This document shows positions 30,599 through 39,778 of a stretch of 64,000 nt of DNA, piece after piece (positions within the stretch are counted from its first letter, which is position 1; each line of letters starts with the position of its first letter). The notes under the pieces are model-generated. The model was not told where the DNA came from, ran no database searches, and was given only the letters and a program-made list of their open reading frames with translations. Origin of the DNA: Diplonema japonicum (taxonomy: Eukaryota > Euglenozoa > Diplonemea > Diplonemida > Diplonemidae); contig OZ025649.1 in NCBI GenBank assembly GCA_964019335.1, positions 496,001 to 560,000 on the forward strand. The letters are read 5' to 3'. The translations under genes were made by a program, and so were the position numbers.

Positions 30599-31828
30599 AT
30601 GATGCTTACCACGCTTCTTGGTGCTGCAGTGCTTTCGTACAACAATGGGGCACCTGACTCGAGGCTGCCGCCGCTTGGGTGGAGCAGCTGGGTGGCGCTG
30701 GGCCCCGGGACGGCGCACCCTGTGTTCGACTACTGCGACGAGCAGCAGGTGAAGAACACAGTGGACGCGTTCATCGCGCTGGGGCTGAAGGACGCGGGCT
30801 ACAGGCACATCCACCTGGACGACTGCTGGGCACACGCGAGGAACGCAAGCGGTTACCTGTACCCCGACCCCGACCACTTCCCGAATGGGATGAAGCCCCT
30901 CGCAGACTACGTGCACAGCAAGGGGTTGGTGTTCGGGCTGTACACATGTGCGGGGACGGAGACTTGCGTCGGGGGCAGACCTGGGTCGAAGGACCACTGG
31001 GAGCAAGACGCGGCGGTGTTCGCGGAGTGGGGAGTGGACTGGGTGAAGATGGACTGGTGCAACACGCAGGGGATGACGCCGAAGGACACGTACCCCAAGA
31101 TGTCCGCAGCGATGAACAAAACGGGGCGCGCCATGCACTTCAACATGTGCGAGTGGGGGAAGGACGCACCGTGGACGTGGGGCCCTGCAGTGGCGCAGTC
31201 GTGGCGCATGGCGGGAGACCACACGGGAGTCTGGTCGTCGACGAAGCTCGTGATCCAGGAGTCGGCAGCGATCCCTGCTGCGAGCACAGGGAGGCCGTAC
31301 GCGTGGAACGACATGGACATGCTGGAGACGGGGAACTACGGGCAGGCGGCGCACGCGAACGGGAGGGAGTCGAACATGACAGCGGTGGAGTACAAGACGG
31401 AGTTCTCGATGTGGGCGATCAACGCGTCGCCTCTCGTTGTGACGACCCCGCTCATGAACTGCTCGATGGGGACGTGCGTCCCGACGATGACAGCCCTGCA
31501 GAAGGAGATCCTGCTGAACACGGAGATCCTTGCGATCAACCAGGACGTGACCCCCCAGGGGCGCCCTCTCAACGGCTTCCCCTCCGACTACCCCTCCCTC
31601 TGGGCACGCGCCCTTTCTGACGGCTCCTTTGCTGTAGCCTTCTACAACCAGAACGACGTCCCCGTCACAGGCTCTCTGAACCTCACCTCCCTCGGTTGGC
31701 CTGCCACCACCTCTGTCCTCCCCCGCGACCTCTGGGCTCACAAGAACCTCCCCGTCGCCACTGGCACTGTCGGCCCCTTTACCGTCCAGCCCCACGCTAC
31801 CACCGTCCTCAGACTGACTAAGCAGTGA
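30599..31828 (+). CDS. Secreted alpha-galactosidase, GH27
   Basis: 409 aa with a short hydrophobic N-terminus (MMLTTLLGAAVLSY) acting as a signal peptide. GH27 signatures are complete: PPLGWSSW, GYRHIHLDDCW, HSKGLVFGLYTCAG, WVKMDWCN with nucleophile D152, the SWRMAGDH acid/base D207, and AWNDMDMLETGN. A C-terminal beta-sandwich follows. It removes terminal alpha-galactose from glycans in a lysosome-like compartment or outside the cell. The gene is strongly GC-rich at third positions, which also creates a 506-codon antisense frame without biological support. The next gene, an alpha-mannosidase, is only 203 nt away. Confidence 0.95.
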   Translation: MMLTTLLGAAVLSYNNGAPDSRLPPLGWSSWVALGPGTAHPVFDYCDEQQVKNTVDAFIALGLKDAGYRHIHLDDCWAHARNASGYLYPDPDHFPNGMKPLADYVHSKGLVFGLYTCAGTETCVGGRPGSKDHWEQDAAVFAEWGVDWVKMDWCNTQGMTPKDTYPKMSAAMNKTGRAMHFNMCEWGKDAPWTWGPAVAQSWRMAGDHTGVWSSTKLVIQESAAIPAASTGRPYAWNDMDMLETGNYGQAAHANGRESNMTAVEYKTEFSMWAINASPLVVTTPLMNCSMGTCVPTMTALQKEILLNTEILAINQDVTPQGRPLNGFPSDYPSLWARALSDGSFAVAFYNQNDVPVTGSLNLTSLGWPATTSVLPRDLWAHKNLPVATGTVGPFTVQPHATTVLRLTKQ

Positions 31829-32031
31829 AAAGGCGAAACAAGATAAACGCCTAACGTTGTTGAGACTCATAGTGCCCCTAATCCCTGACTGCTTGACCCT
31901 TGAAGCAAGCAGTACTTTGGGTGTCGGGGTGAGCTTGTCTCGCACATTTTCCCTCCTCTTCTTCCTCTCACCTTCTTGAGAACTACATGTATTTATAACA
32001 ATGTACTTAACACCAACAGGGAAAACTACAA

Positions 32032-35000
32032 ATGGTAGCAGCATCCTTGCTGCTGTGCACAGCTGCCCTGTCGGCTTCACTCGACAGGAAGCACATCAAT
32101 GGTGACAACTGGGTTCAGAAAACCGGCGGCTACAAGGTGAAGCCTTCAATCCCGCTGCACACAGACGTGCCGCCCAAGCAGAGGGGGACACCGCCTTACG
32201 TGCCCCCTCGTGACTGGATCTACAACACGACTGGAGGTCCTGTTGAGGGAAAGATCAATGTGCACTTGGTGCCCCACACCCACGATGACACTGGTTGGCA
32301 GGTGACTGTTGACCAGTACTTCTACGAGGAGGTGTACTACATCTTGGACACTCTCGTGATGCGCCTTCAGGAGGACCCCAACAGGAAGTTCATGTATGTC
32401 GAGACAGGGTTCTTCGCTAGGTGGTGGGACCAGCAGCCTCCCAAGAAGAAGGCACTGACGAAGAGTCTTGTTGAAAGCGGGCAGCTGGAGTTCATCAACG
32501 GTGGGTGGTGCATGCACGACGAGGCGTCGCCATACTACGTGGAGATGATCGACCAGACCACCAGAGGGCACCAGTTCCTTAAGAAGCACTTCGGTAGCAA
32601 GGGTTACCCCAAGGGCACCTGGTCTATCGACCCCTTCGGCCACTCTAACACCAACGCTTGGCTCCTTGGTGCCGAGTCCGGTATGGAATACGAGTTCTGG
32701 GGGAGGATGGACTACCAGGACTTCAACATGAGGGTGAACGAGTCGAGGCTGGAGTGGATCTGGCAGGGGTCGCAGTCCATGGGCGACTCTGCTCAGATCT
32801 TCGCAGGTGAGCTCTTCGGCGGAGGTCACGGCGGCTACGGTGGGTGGTTCGGGTTCGACGGCAACTCACCGCAGGTGCAGGACGACCCCTCGAGGCACGA
32901 CTACAACGTCGACTGGTACGTCGACCAGTTCGTGCAGCACGCAAGGTTCCAGGACAAGAGCTTCCGCACCAGCCACCAGATCTGGGCCATGGGATCTGAC
33001 TTTAACTACCAGAATGCCGACCACTGGTACCACAACCTCGACAAGCTCATCCACTACATCAACCAGAACGGCTCCGTGAATGCCTTCTACTCCACCCCTA
33101 CTATCTACGTCAACGAGAAGAAGAAGGCGAACCTCACGTGGGAGGTGCGTCAGGACGATATCTTCCCTCTTGCGGATGCTGACCACCACTACTGGTCTGG
33201 GTACTTCACCTCGAGGCCCAGCTTGAAGAGGCAGGTCCACGTTGCATCGAACTTCCTGAACGCTGCCCGTCAGATGGAGGTCGTTTCCGGTGTGACCGCG
33301 CAGCAGGTCAAGACTCCCACCGAGCGCCCTGCCCCGCCCGTCGGCCCCAGCTGGACCGACTCTCTGGAAGGAACCGTTGGCGTTGCCACCCACCACGACG
33401 GTATGTCAGGTACTGAAAGGCAGGATGTGTCTGACGACTACGAGCAGCGTATCTCCGAGTCCCATGGCGAGGTTGAGGCTGGTGTTGCCCTCTCCCTCAA
33501 CAAGCTTCTGGGCGCGAATGCGTCGTTTGAGCACTGCAACTGCAACTCTATGGGCGGCCAGAACTGCTTGAACATTTCGATGTGCGCACTGACCACCAAC
33601 GAGGCCTCCTTTACTGTGGCTGCTTGGAACCCGCTCGGCAGGTCGAGCAGGCAGGTTATCACCCTGCCCGTGACGGGCGCCGGCTGGAACGTTTCTGTCA
33701 ACGGTAAGGCTGTGCTGTGCCAAACCACTGAGCTGGATGCCAGGACCAAGGGTCTTCCTGAGCTGTACCTGAACTACTACAACATGTCTGCGTCGCAGGC
33801 TGCTGCCGCCAAGGCGGCCCTGGCAAACAAGGCAACCCATGCTCTCAGCTTCGCCATCACCATTCCCGCCATGGGCTTCAGCACCGTGACCGCACTCCGT
33901 CAGAACAACGCCAAGAGCCACGTTAAAGCCGTGAAGGCAGCGCCTAAGAAGGGCAGCACCATCTCCATCTCCAACGCGAAGTACGAGCTGTCCTTCGACA
34001 CCACCACTGGTACTACTACTGTCCTCAAGAACCTTGTGAGCAATGCCACCACGAGCCTGGTGACAGTCATTGGGTGGTACAACAGCTCTGTGGGCGGCTG
34101 CACAACCGACCCCACCACCAACCCCCAGCACATGTGCGATGGCCAGAGGAGTGGTGCCTACATCTTCCGTTCCAACAGCTCCGACGTGTTCTACCCCGGC
34201 CCCAAGGTGGTCCCTGCCCTCAACGTCGTTAAGGGAAACTTGGTGCAGGAGGTGTACCAGGTGTTCAGCCCATGGGCCACGGCTGTCTACAGGCTGTGGA
34301 GCGGGCAGGCTTACGTTGAGGTGGAATGGACAGTGGGACCCATCCCCGTTGAGACCCCATGGGTGCCCTCTGTTGTGCCCAACATGCCCAACCACTGGGG
34401 CAAGGAAGTCATCGTGAAGTACAGCAGCGGTCTGCAGTCACAGGGTGTCTTCTACACAGACTCCAACGCCAGGGAGATGGTGAAGAGGCAGTTCAACAAG
34501 AGGGGTCCTTCGTACCCGCCGCTTGTGGTGAACGAACCAGTTGCAGGGAACTACTACCCTGTGAACGCAATGATCAGCGTTCAGGACACGCAGCACCAGC
34601 TTGCGGTGCTGACGGATGTGTCGCAGGGTGGGGCGTCGCTGCAGGACGGTGCTGTGGAGCTGATGGTGCACAGGAGGCTGTTGGCGGATGACAACCGTGG
34701 GGTGCAGGAACCGTTGAACGAGACGATGTGCGGGTGCAATGACATCAACGCACAGCCCGGGCAGATGGGTGAGCATGGGCACCTGGGTGATGGTGGGTGC
34801 TGGTGTGAAGGGCTGACAATGAGGGGTAAGCACTTGTTGATCTTTGACACGATTGAGAAGGTGAACGAGCAGCGCAGGCAGTCCATGGAGGAGCTGTCGT
34901 TCTCGGCAACACTTGCCTTCAGCAAGGGATTCCCTGCGTTGGGGAAGAAGACAGAAAGCTACCTCGCGCAGGACCTCCCGGCCTCTGTGAAGCTTCTGAC

Positions 35001-35364
35001 ATTGACGAACAACTACGTGGACATCAACACAGGGAAGCTCTTGCTGCGTGTTGCACACCTCTACAGCGTTGGTGAGAGCTCTGTCTACAGTGTCCCTGTC
35101 ACAGTCGACTTCTCTGCGATCTTCGCCAAGCAGGGCCTCACCATCACCGCCATGGAGGAGACCCAGCTGACCGGCACTTACTCCCTCACTGAAATGGACA
35201 ACAAGAAGCACAAGTGGGAGACTTTCGATCCTACCGGTGGTAAGGTGCTTGAGCAGCTCAATGAGTTCAAGTCCTTCAACAAGAGGTACCCCTTTGATGT
35301 TAAGGCGTTTTCCGTCGTTGTGAGGCCTATGGAAGTGAGGACTTACCTTGTTAACTTCAGTTAG
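32032..35364 (+). CDS. Lysosomal-type alpha-mannosidase, GH38
   Basis: 1110 aa with a signal peptide (MVAASLLLCTAALSAS). Catalytic-domain motifs: HTHDDTGW with zinc ligands H84 and D86, ETGFFARWW, FINGGWCMHDEA, WSIDPFGHS with nucleophile D200, FWGRMDYQD, and the late zinc-site segment ATHHDGMSGT. The C-terminal beta domains are present (VEVEWTVGPIPVETPW, YSSGLQSQGVFYTDSN). Length and order match lysosomal alpha-mannosidases that trim mannose from N-glycans. A candidate trans-splice AG lies at 32018-32019. Together with the GH27 gene before it, this is a two-gene glycan-breakdown block. Confidence 0.96.
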   Translation: MVAASLLLCTAALSASLDRKHINGDNWVQKTGGYKVKPSIPLHTDVPPKQRGTPPYVPPRDWIYNTTGGPVEGKINVHLVPHTHDDTGWQVTVDQYFYEEVYYILDTLVMRLQEDPNRKFMYVETGFFARWWDQQPPKKKALTKSLVESGQLEFINGGWCMHDEASPYYVEMIDQTTRGHQFLKKHFGSKGYPKGTWSIDPFGHSNTNAWLLGAESGMEYEFWGRMDYQDFNMRVNESRLEWIWQGSQSMGDSAQIFAGELFGGGHGGYGGWFGFDGNSPQVQDDPSRHDYNVDWYVDQFVQHARFQDKSFRTSHQIWAMGSDFNYQNADHWYHNLDKLIHYINQNGSVNAFYSTPTIYVNEKKKANLTWEVRQDDIFPLADADHHYWSGYFTSRPSLKRQVHVASNFLNAARQMEVVSGVTAQQVKTPTERPAPPVGPSWTDSLEGTVGVATHHDGMSGTERQDVSDDYEQRISESHGEVEAGVALSLNKLLGANASFEHCNCNSMGGQNCLNISMCALTTNEASFTVAAWNPLGRSSRQVITLPVTGAGWNVSVNGKAVLCQTTELDARTKGLPELYLNYYNMSASQAAAAKAALANKATHALSFAITIPAMGFSTVTALRQNNAKSHVKAVKAAPKKGSTISISNAKYELSFDTTTGTTTVLKNLVSNATTSLVTVIGWYNSSVGGCTTDPTTNPQHMCDGQRSGAYIFRSNSSDVFYPGPKVVPALNVVKGNLVQEVYQVFSPWATAVYRLWSGQAYVEVEWTVGPIPVETPWVPSVVPNMPNHWGKEVIVKYSSGLQSQGVFYTDSNAREMVKRQFNKRGPSYPPLVVNEPVAGNYYPVNAMISVQDTQHQLAVLTDVSQGGASLQDGAVELMVHRRLLADDNRGVQEPLNETMCGCNDINAQPGQMGEHGHLGDGGCWCEGLTMRGKHLLIFDTIEKVNEQRRQSMEELSFSATLAFSKGFPALGKKTESYLAQDLPASVKLLTLTNNYVDINTGKLLLRVAHLYSVGESSVYSVPVTVDFSAIFAKQGLTITAMEETQLTGTYSLTEMDNKKHKWETFDPTGGKVLEQLNEFKSFNKRYPFDVKAFSVVVRPMEVRTYLVNFS

Positions 35365-36288
35365 AACAGAGAAGGAGTTAGAACAGAGAAAGAAAAAGAT
35401 AATCTAACGGATATATCTTGAGTGTGGGTGTTTTTCTAGTTTTCTTTTTTTTTTGCTTCCATGAGTAATGTCATAACGTTTTTCTTTTTTTTTTTCTTTC
35501 CCTTTTTTTTTTCCCCTCGTCGGCCAGACGTTCTCAGAGCGCAAATGCATCCGCATTTTTTTAATTTAAATTATTTTTTTTTTTTGAAATTTAAAAAAAT
35601 CCCCCCCTCTTGACCCAAGAGAAGAAGGGGAATAGCAAACAAAAAAGAAAGATTAAAACGCATATTTTTGGTCTTCCTTTTCGTTCTGAGAATTTAAAAC
35701 TGTTACTTTTGTTTTTGTTTTCTTTTTTTCTTTATTGCCGTATCACAACGTGGGGGGCAGTCATGGCAAATAGGTTCGATTTGCTAAGACGCCCTCTCCT
35801 ATCTTTTTTTTTTTATGTTGTCTGTTGTCCTCTCCCGTTTGTCCCCCCCCCCTTTTTTTCTTTTTCTTCTTTTTCTTTCCGCTCTTTCTTTCTTTCTTCC
35901 CCTCACTTTTCACCTCCCACAACAAGGTCCCATCTTCCTTTAAAGAGACTGCTATAACGAACTAGGGTTCGATTTCTTAGGTATGCAATACCAAAGGAAA
36001 TAAAAGAGGGGGGGGGGGGGGGAGAGAGAGAGGGGCAAACGGGGGGGGGAAAATAAAAGAATACAAGATAAAAAAAGAGAGAGAAAATGTAAAATCGTTT
36101 GTTGTTTTTTTTTCTTTTCTTTTTAGGTGGAGGAGGTGCGGATTTATTTCTACCTCGTTCCACCCCTTTTTTATTTTCTCTCTTTTAACCCCCCCCCCCC
36201 CAACCCTACTTTTTTATTATCACGCTTTTTTTTTTTGCCAAACCGGCAACCAAAAAAAAAAAAGGGAAAGGGAAAGGGGGAAAAAAAA
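35365..36288 (+). other. Intergenic plus likely 5' leader
   Basis: T-, C- and A-rich with a G run around 36008-36022. A T tract ending TTTTTAG at 36126 is a clear acceptor-like site for the following gene, leaving a leader of about 160 nt. No gene is seen. Confidence 0.55.
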
Positions 36289-38106
36289 ATGCAAAAAGTA
36301 GTGAAATGGACATTGATTTCGATGGTCTTCAGCTTTTTCTTAGTGTTCCAGGGTGGACTGTTTGTTTGGGAAGGAGACACGGGGACGGCGGCCACCAAGG
36401 AGAAACCCACCGTAGGTAAGGCAGATCCACACAGATCAAGCTTTACCCCCACGTCTTCTTCCCCCTCCCCCGCCCCGGAAACTAAAACGAAGCCACAAGA
36501 CAGAAGATCAGTTAAGGTAGAACTCCACACGGTTGTAACAGTTGGATGTGGTGGTGCTGCTACATTGAGAAGAGGCACCGGCCCTTCACAGACGTCCGTT
36601 CAAGTATACCAAACATGGGCAGCAGAACACAGTTGGTACAAAACAGGCATGGAAGGGGAGTTGACAAGAGTGATATCTGGTTGTCAAACCGACTTCGACT
36701 ACGGGTTGTTCTCTGCAACCGCTGTCCCTCTAAAAAACACCATTATAAAACCCGGGGAGAAGATTCCTGAGGAATACTACCAGAATCGCCTTCACTCATA
36801 CTTCTCCTCGTCTGCTAACAACCCAAGCTACGCACAAGGCAACAAGGCACGAATCCTCTTAGAATGGCTGCACGACGTCCCTGTTCGCGGTGACTTCATC
36901 ATGATGGTTGACCCAGACATGATATTCGGACGCAGTTTTTCACCTGTTCAGATGGGTGCTGCGCCAGGTGTCCCTGTTGCACAAGTTTATCAAATCGAGC
37001 TTAAATGGAGGACGTGGCTCACTGAGATGTGTGGTGAGGCGTGCGATTACTTCAAAGAAGTCTCTGATCACGATGCTGTTTACAAATACCACGCAGGTCC
37101 CCCATACATCTTTCACTCTAAGGATTTCACTCCCTTCCTTGAGACGTGGAAGCCCCTTGTGGACCCCATCCATAGGAAGTACCAGCGTATTGAATCCGAC
37201 ATGCTTGCTTACGTCATCACAGCCGTTAAGCTTCGCCTCCCTCACATTCTCCTTGAAAAGTCCGATTGGACCCCCGGTCCTGGTAAAGGTGCGTTGTCCG
37301 GTGGATGTCAAGGTCTCATGTTCAAAAAAGAAGGTCTTCCCAGCCCGCCTGTTCTTCACTACTGTAGTAACTATAAGGTCGACTCGCCAAGCTGGTTTAT
37401 TAACAAGCATTGGTTGAGACCCGGCCAGCTGTCTGTTTTCCATCATATCATCGACTGCGAGATGCCGTTGTTGACCCCGCCGTCCATGGAGAGCACAGGA
37501 AGCACGTCGGGCACAGACGTACAGAAGGATGTGTTCTGGTCCGGGCTTGCGATGGTCAATGGGATCAACGACATGCTTGTCGCACATAAAAAGCTGAACT
37601 GTCCCCCCGGCGTGCGTGTCGGGTTGGAGTACGGGCTGACGTTCCGCGAGAGTCAAGGCAACGACGCGTATAAGTTCGCACCCGGAACGGACCCTGGCCT
37701 CAACAACACCTACCAAGGCCTTGTGGGCGTGCACAGCTTGGGAACGCCTGACGAAAAGCTCTTGACCACTGACATCAAGAAAAGGAATACATTGCGCGAG
37801 ACATCAGGTTGGTCGTGGTACTGCGACACTCACACCACCGGTTTGGGCTGTAAAGTAGTTACTGACCACAGCGGGCCATTTTTGGTGCACCCCACAGAGG
37901 GAACCCCCGTAGTGTTCTGCAAAAAAGCCTCTCGCAGTTTTGCGGCCAAGGCTTCTGAATGCGAGGACACTGATGCCGTGTCTCTCGGCCACGCATCTCC
38001 GAAGCCGGAAAAGTTTATGGAGAGGGAGCTGTACCACTGTGAGGACCAAACTCACGCAGTGGGTGCAACATGCAAGGGAGGGAAGCTCATCGGGTACGTT
38101 GGTTAG
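36289..38106 (+). CDS. Golgi glycosyltransferase resembling Hyp/Ser O-glycosyltransferases
   Basis: 605 aa. Residues 5-26 (VKWTLISMVFSFFLVFQGGL) form a type II signal anchor, followed by a Ser/Pro-rich stem. The catalytic region keeps the order seen in hydroxyproline O-arabinosyltransferase and peptidyl-serine galactosyltransferase (GT95/GT96): LTRVISGC, NKARILLEWLHDVPV, GDFIMMVDPDMIF with a DxD-like DPD (208-210), a mid segment with AGPPYIFHSKD and ESDMLAYVITAVKL, then VLHYCSNY. Donor and acceptor sugars cannot be read from sequence. The C-terminal 100 residues are Cys-rich. Predicted to modify secreted proteins in the Golgi. Confidence 0.72.
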   Translation: MQKVVKWTLISMVFSFFLVFQGGLFVWEGDTGTAATKEKPTVGKADPHRSSFTPTSSSPSPAPETKTKPQDRRSVKVELHTVVTVGCGGAATLRRGTGPSQTSVQVYQTWAAEHSWYKTGMEGELTRVISGCQTDFDYGLFSATAVPLKNTIIKPGEKIPEEYYQNRLHSYFSSSANNPSYAQGNKARILLEWLHDVPVRGDFIMMVDPDMIFGRSFSPVQMGAAPGVPVAQVYQIELKWRTWLTEMCGEACDYFKEVSDHDAVYKYHAGPPYIFHSKDFTPFLETWKPLVDPIHRKYQRIESDMLAYVITAVKLRLPHILLEKSDWTPGPGKGALSGGCQGLMFKKEGLPSPPVLHYCSNYKVDSPSWFINKHWLRPGQLSVFHHIIDCEMPLLTPPSMESTGSTSGTDVQKDVFWSGLAMVNGINDMLVAHKKLNCPPGVRVGLEYGLTFRESQGNDAYKFAPGTDPGLNNTYQGLVGVHSLGTPDEKLLTTDIKKRNTLRETSGWSWYCDTHTTGLGCKVVTDHSGPFLVHPTEGTPVVFCKKASRSFAAKASECEDTDAVSLGHASPKPEKFMERELYHCEDQTHAVGATCKGGKLIGYVG

Positions 38107-38194
38107 TGTGGGGTGTGCACTTTTGCTCATATTGTTTACTCGCTCTGCGATGTCTCTCTTCTGTAACATATCATAAGGTCCGAAACAACCATAA

Positions 38195-39569
38195 ATGGCG
38201 ACCGCTGTGGCAAACCTGCACTCGAGTGCGTTCCTGTCAAGCAGCAAGAACCACCCGTCGGTCCTCTCAGACGACATCATCACAAAGAAGGGACCAGAAA
38301 GTGATGCGGTGCTTGTTTTCAGGCTGCCGGAGTCGAACAAGGGGAGGGTGCAGACGACACTTCGGCTGCCGCTAACAGCAAGTGTAGGGGAGATGAAAAG
38401 ACAGCTGCTGGGGCTAGAGAACTTCACAGACCCAGAGTCGTTGGAACTGTGGCATGACGGGGTTGTGATGGAGGAAGGAAGGACACTGCTGACATACACC
38501 GAGACAGGATTCCTGGGGATGATAAGAGTGCGCGGGGGGCACAAAGAGATCCGCATCGCCACAGCAGGTGTAGACATTGTGTTCCCTATGAAGTGGTCCG
38601 TAGCACAGACCCTAACAGATATTCTGCGCTGCATCGTCACACGGACAAAGAAGCTCTGTGGCCGCATGCTCGACCTCACGACCATCAGGCTCTGCATGGG
38701 CGGCACTACACTCCCTATTGAGAAGTGCTACAGGTACCCAAGGCAATACCTTGACAACTCTCAAACGCTGGCATCTTTGGGCGTCAGCCAAGCAGGGCAG
38801 CCTTGCTCGGTGAAGTTCCGAAGGCTGAGGAACGGAGAGGAAGTGTTTTATCTGTTGCCGTTGGGAGGGGATTCTACGGTTGGGGATTTAGAAGAGGCGG
38901 TGGTGAAGCAGCAGAGGGAAGATGCGGAGAAAGATGCCGACGAAGGGTGGGTCGCAGGGGTGTTACGACCAAAAGCAGCCGGATCCATTCACAGGAGGGT
39001 ATGGGACGATGAGGACGAGACGGTTTCCCCCTGCGGCGTGCGGCGCATCTATCTATTCATGCCCGACAGCCCTCAGTACTGCACCTCTGAAGGGCTTAAT
39101 AAAGGCGAACCGTACTTCACGTTTCACCCTCCTAGCAAAGAGGCGCCGGCGTTCATTGACGTTGATCAGGATTATTCAGTCCCGCACTTGACAGATCTGG
39201 GTGTCATCCCTGGTGTGGTGCTCGAAATGAGCTTCTACTGCCCAGGCATCAAGGCGTGGTCCGGCAGCCTCGAGGAAGCAAAACAAGATGATGGGTCAGA
39301 GGAGGAGATTACTGTAAAGATAGAAAACGGCAGCATCTTGCGCATCCCCGCGCGCCTTGACGAACCCTTCGAGTCCATCTACTATAAGGTATGGTGCGCT
39401 ACAGGCCTCCCTCCTTTCGAGACCACTCTTATCACCGAGCAAAGCATCGCCATTCATCGGCGAGACACGTTGGACTCCCTTGGGTATGACATGACTCACA
39501 GCCACTTCTCATCCTTGCTACAGGCTTCTGCCCGAGTCTGTCTTAATCTGCAAAATCGGACCCACGTAA
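38195..39569 (+). CDS. Protein with several ubiquitin-like (beta-grasp) domains
   Basis: Exons 38195-39483 and 39524-39569 around a 40 nt intron; 444 aa. Splicing gives a C-terminal DTLDSLGLLPESVLICKIGPT, a normal ubiquitin-fold ending. Reading through instead gives a low-complexity tail, so the splice is preferred. Ubiquitin-like folds are visible at about 50-120 (LRLPLTASVGEMKRQLLGL...GMIRVRG), 120-215, perhaps 215-360, and 370-444 (ITVKIENGSILRIPARLDE). None ends in Gly-Gly, so it is not a conjugated modifier precursor. It may be a scaffold or proteasome/shuttle-type adaptor. An AG at 38176-38177 is a likely leader site. Confidence 0.75.
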
Positions 39570-39778
39570 TTGAGTTTAATTTAACCTTTTTCTTTTTGTT
39601 TAACCACCGCAGCGAGAAGAACTTTCTCATCCCCCCCTTCTTTTTTTTTTTTTTTTTTTCCTCTTGCCCTCTTTGCACTTACGTGTAGGGTTTTGTTCTT
39701 TATAATTGAAAAGCGTCATTTCCCTCCTTTCCACACCTTCAAGTTAATTTGCAAGGAGCCGGATAAAATAAGAAACAA

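Noticed and set aside
30560-32080. 506-codon minus-strand frame
   Set aside because: It is antisense to the complete GH27 gene and arises from its strong third-position GC. The peptide is Arg/Pro/Val-rich with no motif.
35925-35995. GGGTTCGATTTC resembling a tRNA T-arm
   Set aside because: The stem pairs poorly and no D-arm or anticodon arm lies upstream.
39570-39688. Phe-rich C-terminal tail of the ubiquitin-like protein
   Set aside because: Removing the 40-nt intron at 39484-39523 gives a proper ubiquitin-fold ending with a stop at 39567, so the tail is leader or spacer DNA.
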